Positions 59,724 to 64,000 of a stretch of DNA of 64,000 nt are shown in pieces (the stretch's first letter is position 1; each line of letters begins with the position of its first letter). Below the pieces are notes generated by a model. That model worked only from the letters and a program-made list of their open reading frames with translations. It was not told where the DNA came from and did not search any database. This DNA is from Streptomyces sp. SID12488 (GTDB lineage Bacteria; Actinomycetota; Actinomycetes; Streptomycetales; Streptomycetaceae). Position numbers and translations under genes: made by a program. The DNA lies in assembly GCF_010548275.1 (NCBI RefSeq), contig NZ_JAAGLT010000001.1:310001-374000 (forward strand), written 5' to 3'.

Positions 59724-59823
59724 TGCGGTCCGAAGAGGTAAGAACAGTACGGACGCGGATCGAAGCAGCACAGCAGCAGCACGAAGCAGCACAAGGGAGT
59801 GCGGCGGCAAGGGAGTTCGGGCG

Positions 59824-60906
59824 ATGAGAGGGGGCGGGACGATGAACGCACAGCGGCTTCCGCGGAGTCCGCGCACCGGTCTCCGGGCTCTGCGGGCCGG
59901 ACTGCGGGGCTGGGGCGGTGTCGGGGCGATGGCGGCCGTCTGCGCCCTCGTGGTGGCCTGCACGCTGCTGCTGCTCCCGCTGACCCGGCCGCCCGGCGAC
60001 GGCGGTACGGAGACGGGTGGCCAGGGGGTCGCCGAGGGCGTCCAGGCGAAGGTCGCGGCGGAGTGCGAGAACCCGCAGGACCAGAGCCCGTTGCCGTCTC
60101 CGCTGGACGGGAAGACGATCGCGGCGATCAAGGCCCGTAAGGACCCGCGGCTGATCGTCGGCGTCGACCAGAACAGCTACCGCTGGGGCTACCGCGATCC
60201 GAACGGCGGCAAGTCGGCGGAGCTGGAGGGCTTCGACATCGACCTGGTCCACCGGATAGCGAAGGACATCCTCGGCGACGAGAAAGCCGTCCAGTTCAAG
60301 GCCATCCCGACCAACCAGCGCATCCCGGCGATCAAGGCCGGCCGCGTCGACATGATCGTCCGCACGATGACGATCACCTGTAAGCGCCTGGAGGACGTGG
60401 CGTTCTCCGCTCCGTACTTCCTCACCGGGCAGCAGGTCCTCGCGCCCAAGGAGTCCTCGGTCAAGGGGTACGACAAGACGCTCGCCGGCAAGCGGATCTG
60501 CTCGGCGTCGGGCTCCACGGCGCTCGAGCAGCTGAAGACGGACCAGGCCGCGAAGAAGGCCGGGGTCGCCTCCGCCGACATCAAAACGACAGTCCCCAGC
60601 CAGCTCGACTGTCTCGTCCGGCTCCAGCTCGGCCAGGTGGACGCCGTGGTGACCGACGGCGCGCTCGCCGCGAGCCAGGCGGCGCAGGACCCGACGGTGG
60701 AGCTGAAGGGCGACACGTTCACCACCGACTACTACGGCGTGGCGGTGCAGAAGGGTGCGAACGACCTGGCGGCCCGGGTCAATCTCATACTGAAGCAGTA
60801 CATCGCCGACGGCGGCTGGCAGGCGTCGTACGACAAGTGGCTGTCTCCGACCCTCGGCAGCAAATCGGAGTCGGCGAAGCCGCCGCTGCCCCACTACAAG
60901 AACTGA
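59824..60906 (+). CDS. glnH: GlnH-like amino-acid-binding protein of the PknG operon
   Basis: 360 residues from the ATG at 59824 with AAGGGAG eight bases upstream; an ATG at 59842 is possible. The N-terminal helix ends in a lipobox-like LVVAC but stays hydrophobic after the Cys, so it may be a lipoprotein or a single-pass anchor. The outside domain is a glutamate-type binding fold: LIVGVDQNSYRWGYRDPNGG, LEGFDIDLVHRIAKDILG, RIPAIKAGRVDMIVRTMTIT, and SAPYFLTGQQVLAPK. The mycobacterial homologue binds aspartate. No transporter permease or ATPase gene is adjacent, so it is a sensor and not an importer. Confidence 0.88.
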   Translation: MRGGGTMNAQRLPRSPRTGLRALRAGLRGWGGVGAMAAVCALVVACTLLLLPLTRPPGDGGTETGGQGVAEGVQAKVAAECENPQDQSPLPSPLDGKTIAAIKARKDPRLIVGVDQNSYRWGYRDPNGGKSAELEGFDIDLVHRIAKDILGDEKAVQFKAIPTNQRIPAIKAGRVDMIVRTMTITCKRLEDVAFSAPYFLTGQQVLAPKESSVKGYDKTLAGKRICSASGSTALEQLKTDQAAKKAGVASADIKTTVPSQLDCLVRLQLGQVDAVVTDGALAASQAAQDPTVELKGDTFTTDYYGVAVQKGANDLAARVNLILKQYIADGGWQASYDKWLSPTLGSKSESAKPPLPHYKN

Positions 60907-60970
60907 CGTTCACCGACCCGACCAGCGAGCCGAACGAACGAGCCAACCACACGAGTAGTCGAGGTGATCG

Positions 60971-62296
60971 ATGGGCGTCACGGGAGCCACCGGGCCGGTG
61001 ATGGACCGGGACGAGGTGGACCGTGCGCTGGCGCGGCTCGGCGCGGAGCACGAGGCGATCGAGACCTCGCTCCTCGCCCTCCAGGACCACGCGGGCCGCA
61101 GACTCCTCGAAGGCGCCGAGCTCACCGGCACGACCAAGGAGCGCTGGACGTCCGCCGACGCGTCGATCACGCTGCTGTGGGCGTACTTCGACGCGTACTC
61201 GGACACGTACCACTCCGCCCGTGACATCCGTTCGCGCCGCCGCTGGTCCAGCCGGGAGGACCTGGTGGAGCTGACGGAGCTGCTGCGCGGCGAGTGCGTC
61301 ACGGTCGCGGGCAGCGCGACGGCGACGGCCAACGCGCCCACCCTGCACGGCACCGGGAAGCTCAGCCACCAGTACTCGCTGGCCGCCCTGGTGGAGCGGA
61401 TGAACGAGCTGTACGCGACCTCGCTCGACATGGTCGTCACCTCCGACGCGGTCTGGTCGGCCCTGCCCGCGCGGATAGATCTACTGGCCGCCGAGCTGCA
61501 GCGCACCCGCCAGCTGGCGCACTCCGTGGGCGTACGCCCGGGCGAGCACCCGGCGGGCGACGACCTGGAGCGCATCACGCGCACCCTGACCGCCCTGCGC
61601 GAGCGGGTGATCTCCGACCCGCTGGCGTTCTGGCTGCCCGCGCAGGGCAGTTCGGCGCCCGGCGGCGGCCGTCCGGACACCACGGTGTACGACCGTGAGG
61701 CGCGCGCCCTGGAGGACGTACGCCGGGAGATCGACGCCGTGCTGACGGTCCGCCAGGACGCGGAGGCGCGGCTCATGAAGCTGCGGGACCTGCTGTCCCG
61801 CGCGGACCGCACCCTCGCCGAGGCGCGCAGCGCGCGCGGTGAGGTGCTGGCGAAGATCGCCGCGTCGGAGGTGCCCGCCGTCAGCGGCCCGCCCACGGCG
61901 TTGCAGGAGCAGGTGTCGATGGCCGCCGACTACCGCAGGCATGCCCAGTGGCACCGTCTCTCGCCGCTCCTGGAGTCGCTGGAGGCGAAGGCGGAGGACG
62001 AACTGATGCGCGCCCGCGAGTCGTTGACGGCTGTCACCCAGCCGCTGGCGGTCCGCGCGGAGCTGCGCGGCCGGCTCGACGCGTACCGGGCGAAGGTCGC
62101 CCGGCACGGCCTCGCGGAGGACCCGCTGCTGATCGAGCGGTACGACGCGGCGCGCCGCATGCTGTGGAGCGCGCCCTGCGACCTGCGGGTCGCGGAGCAG
62201 GCCGTGCTGCGCTACCAGCAGGCCGCCGCCGAGTACTTCGGCGGCCCGCGGGTGCCCGGCCAGGCCGGACCCAGTGACCGGAGGGGGGACTACTGA
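60971..62296 (+). CDS. Coiled-coil cytoplasmic protein in the PknG operon, function unknown
   Basis: 441 residues from the ATG at 60971, with GAGGTGATCG upstream. No membrane segment. Long heptad-rich helices are seen at about 10-60 (DEVDRALARLGAEHEAIETS), 150-200 and 250-340 (LEDVRREIDAVLTVRQDAEA, RLMKLRDLLSRADRTLAEAR). I recognise no enzyme domain. Its stop overlaps the pknG start (TGATG), so the two are translated together. As far as I recall the mycobacterial pknG operon has no counterpart; it may be an adaptor between GlnX and PknG. That is inference. Confidence 0.8.
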   Translation: MGVTGATGPVMDRDEVDRALARLGAEHEAIETSLLALQDHAGRRLLEGAELTGTTKERWTSADASITLLWAYFDAYSDTYHSARDIRSRRRWSSREDLVELTELLRGECVTVAGSATATANAPTLHGTGKLSHQYSLAALVERMNELYATSLDMVVTSDAVWSALPARIDLLAAELQRTRQLAHSVGVRPGEHPAGDDLERITRTLTALRERVISDPLAFWLPAQGSSAPGGGRPDTTVYDREARALEDVRREIDAVLTVRQDAEARLMKLRDLLSRADRTLAEARSARGEVLAKIAASEVPAVSGPPTALQEQVSMAADYRRHAQWHRLSPLLESLEAKAEDELMRARESLTAVTQPLAVRAELRGRLDAYRAKVARHGLAEDPLLIERYDAARRMLWSAPCDLRVAEQAVLRYQQAAAEYFGGPRVPGQAGPSDRRGDY

Positions 62297-64000
62297 TGAC
62301 CGGAACCGAACAGCAGAAGTGCCAGCGGCCCGACTGCGAGGGTTCTTACGAGGACATGGGCGGCGGAGAGCTGTACTGCGACACGTGCGGCCTCGCGCCG
62401 GTCGTGTCGGCCGGCGGCATGGCCGGCTCGTCCTCGGCCTCGGCGGGTTCCCGTGCCTCCGCCCGTTCCGCCCGCACCTCCCGCACGTCCCGTTCCTCGC
62501 AGTCGCGCCGCTCGGTCTCCGGACGGCTGTCGCGGTCCATGTCGGGGAAGGCGACGGGCCGTTCGGTGTCGGTGCGCAGCTCGGGTTCGAGCGCCGGGTC
62601 CACCGGGCGCGGCCGGCTCGGCGCGGGCCTGGTCGAGGTGCCGGGGGTGCCGCGGCCCGACCCGCGCGCGATGGTGCTGGACAACCCGGAGGTGCCCGAG
62701 CGCAAGCGGTTCTGCTCGCGCTCCGACTGCGGGGCGCCGGTGGGGCGGGCGCGCGGCGAGGGCCGGCCGGGGCGTACGGAGGGGTTCTGCACCAAGTGCG
62801 GGCACCCGTACTCGTTCGCGCCGAAGCTGAGCGCCGGGGACGTCGTGCACGGCCAGTACGAGGTCGTGGGCTGCCTCGCGCACGGCGGCCTCGGCTGGGT
62901 CTACCTCGCCGTGGACCGGGCCGTGTCCGACCGGTGGGTGGTCCTCAAGGGCCTGCTGGACACCGGGGACCAGGACGCGATGGCCGCCGCGATCTCCGAG
63001 CGGCGCTTCCTCGCGGAGATCGAGCACGCCAACATCGTGCGGATCTACAACTTCGTCGAGCACCTCGACCAGCGCACGGGCTCCCTCGACGGCTACATCG
63101 TCATGGAGTACGTCGGCGGCAAGTCGCTCAAGGAGATCGCCAACGACCGCCGCACCCCGGCCGGCAAGCGGGACCCGCTGCCGGTGGAGCAGGCGTGCGC
63201 GTACGGCATCGAGGCGCTCGAAGCCCTCGGTCATCTGCACAGCCGCAACCTGCTGTACTGCGACTTCAAGGTCGACAACGCGATCCAGACCGAGGACCAG
63301 CTGAAGCTGATCGACATGGGCGCGGTCCGCAGGATGGACGACGACGAGTCGGCCATCTACGGCACGGTCGGCTACCAGGCGCCGGAGGTCGCGGAGGTCG
63401 GCCCGTCGGTGGCGTCCGACCTGTACACGGTCGCGCGCACGCTCGCCGTCATGACGTTCGACTTCCAGGGCTACACGAACGTGTTCGTGGACTCCCTGCC
63501 CGACCCCGACCACATCGAGGTCTTCCGCCAGTACGAGTCGTTCTACCGGCTCCTGGTCCGCGCCACCGACCCCGACCCGGCCCGCCGGTTCGCGTCCGCG
63601 CAGGAGATGTCCGAGCAGCTGACGGGCGTACTGCGCGAGGTCGTGTCGCTCCAGACGGGACGGGCCCGGCCCGCGCTGTCGACGCTGTTCGGGCCGGAAG
63701 TGACGGTCACGGACTCGGAGTTGTTCGGTGTACTGGACGGGGAGGTGTCGCGGCTGGGGGCGCGCGTGGCGACGCCCCGGAAGAAGTCGGCGCCGCCGGC
63801 CGCTCCCGCCGTCAGCGGCGCCACCAGGGCGCTCACCGGCGCCCCGCGGCTCGTCAAGGCCATCGACGCCGGTGCCGCCGCGCTCGCGCTGCCGGTGCCC
63901 CGTGTCGACCCGGCCGACCCCAACGCGGGCTTCCTGGCAGGCCTGTTGGCGTCGGCGGCCGGGGAGCTGATCGCCGCTCTCGCCGTGGTGCCGGCGCAGT
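62296..64000 (+). CDS. pknG: PknG-type Ser/Thr protein kinase (runs off window)
   Basis: 568 residues are visible from the ATG at 62296; the end lies outside. A first zinc ribbon (C9, C14, C28, C31) is followed by a Ser/Arg-rich disordered region. A second, rubredoxin-like Cys set follows (C140, C145, C165, C168). The kinase domain has a glycine loop in AHGGLGWVYLA, Lys218 in VVLKGL, the catalytic Asp in NLLYCDFKVDN (D323) and LIDMGA (D340) in place of DFG. This is the non-RD pattern of PknG. The C-terminal part should lead to TPR repeats. In mycobacteria PknG acts on GarA to adjust glutamate and 2-oxoglutarate metabolism. Confidence 0.93.
   Translation, partial: MTGTEQQKCQRPDCEGSYEDMGGGELYCDTCGLAPVVSAGGMAGSSSASAGSRASARSARTSRTSRSSQSRRSVSGRLSRSMSGKATGRSVSVRSSGSSAGSTGRGRLGAGLVEVPGVPRPDPRAMVLDNPEVPERKRFCSRSDCGAPVGRARGEGRPGRTEGFCTKCGHPYSFAPKLSAGDVVHGQYEVVGCLAHGGLGWVYLAVDRAVSDRWVVLKGLLDTGDQDAMAAAISERRFLAEIEHANIVRIYNFVEHLDQRTGSLDGYIVMEYVGGKSLKEIANDRRTPAGKRDPLPVEQACAYGIEALEALGHLHSRNLLYCDFKVDNAIQTEDQLKLIDMGAVRRMDDDESAIYGTVGYQAPEVAEVGPSVASDLYTVARTLAVMTFDFQGYTNVFVDSLPDPDHIEVFRQYESFYRLLVRATDPDPARRFASAQEMSEQLTGVLREVVSLQTGRARPALSTLFGPEVTVTDSELFGVLDGEVSRLGARVATPRKKSAPPAAPAVSGATRALTGAPRLVKAIDAGAAALALPVPRVDPADPNAGFLAGLLASAAGELIAALAVVPAQ

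Noticed and set aside
57000..60131. An open frame of about 1040 codons on the minus strand across csnK, glnX and glnH.
   Set aside because: Low-complexity product, crosses three recognised genes; an artefact of codon bias.

Overview
This is a stretch of actinobacterial chromosome, almost certainly Streptomyces. G+C is very high and codons nearly all end in G or C. GTG starts are frequent, and a mycothiol-linked thioredoxin-fold protein is present. Many families are Streptomyces-typical: a nickel-regulated iron superoxide dismutase, the chitosan-oligosaccharide csn operon and a PknG-type kinase operon. From memory, the order rpiB, permease, sodF, DsbA-like, pepN, protease, sigma factor, asd, pepN, malQ, csn, pknG resembles the SCO262x-SCO266x region of S. 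coelicolor; I could not check this here. Most of the window is ordinary core chromosome with small accessory inserts.

Left part (1-10.8 kb): a tRNA-Gly(UCC), a small membrane protein, a small HD-domain protein, a membrane-tethered PP2C phosphatase, an Eis-like acetyltransferase, an Fpg/Nei glycosylase, rpiB, an amino-acid permease, a one-pass Ser/Thr kinase, an LPXTG-type wall protein and bioY. Next (11.1-18.0 kb) comes an organosulfur block: a short Cys-containing leader peptide of the cysteine-attenuation type, a ROK regulator, a second tiny ORF ending Cys-Cys-stop, an ABC importer (lipoprotein, permease, ATPase), a flavin monooxygenase and a TauD-type dioxygenase. sodF follows, with a Nur-box-like site over its promoter.

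Middle (19-43 kb): a Zn-ribbon protein, a DsbA-family protein, two pepN paralogues, a possible standalone nuclease-like protein, a secreted beta-lactamase-fold hydrolase, a deletion scar joining the 3' ends of a divergent tetR/oxidoreductase pair, a Tat-exported phosphoesterase, a Nudix hydrolase, a very large secreted subtilase, an ECF sigma factor with a coupled membrane protein (and a candidate autoregulatory promoter), asd, a DUF1203 protein, an ArsR-like regulator, three secreted peptidoglycan-directed proteins, and a MarR/EamA divergent pair with a tandem operator.

Right part (43-64 kb): malQ preceded by a small ORF in the same frame, a PadR-ABC exporter operon with a 48-codon bridging ORF, an HNH nuclease, an MscS channel, and the csn operon (ROK repressor with a palindromic operator, binding protein, two permeases, GH4 glycosidase, sugar kinase). 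The window ends inside a GlnX/GlnH/coiled-coil/PknG signalling operon, with pknG running off the edge.

Across the window there is a dispersed GC-rich intergenic repeat (three loci, one of them an inverted pair). Four genes carry perfect 9-bp in-frame tandem repeats in linker or tail regions. Coordinates of starts are my choices from ribosome-binding sites and frame; functions come from recognised families, not from database searches.
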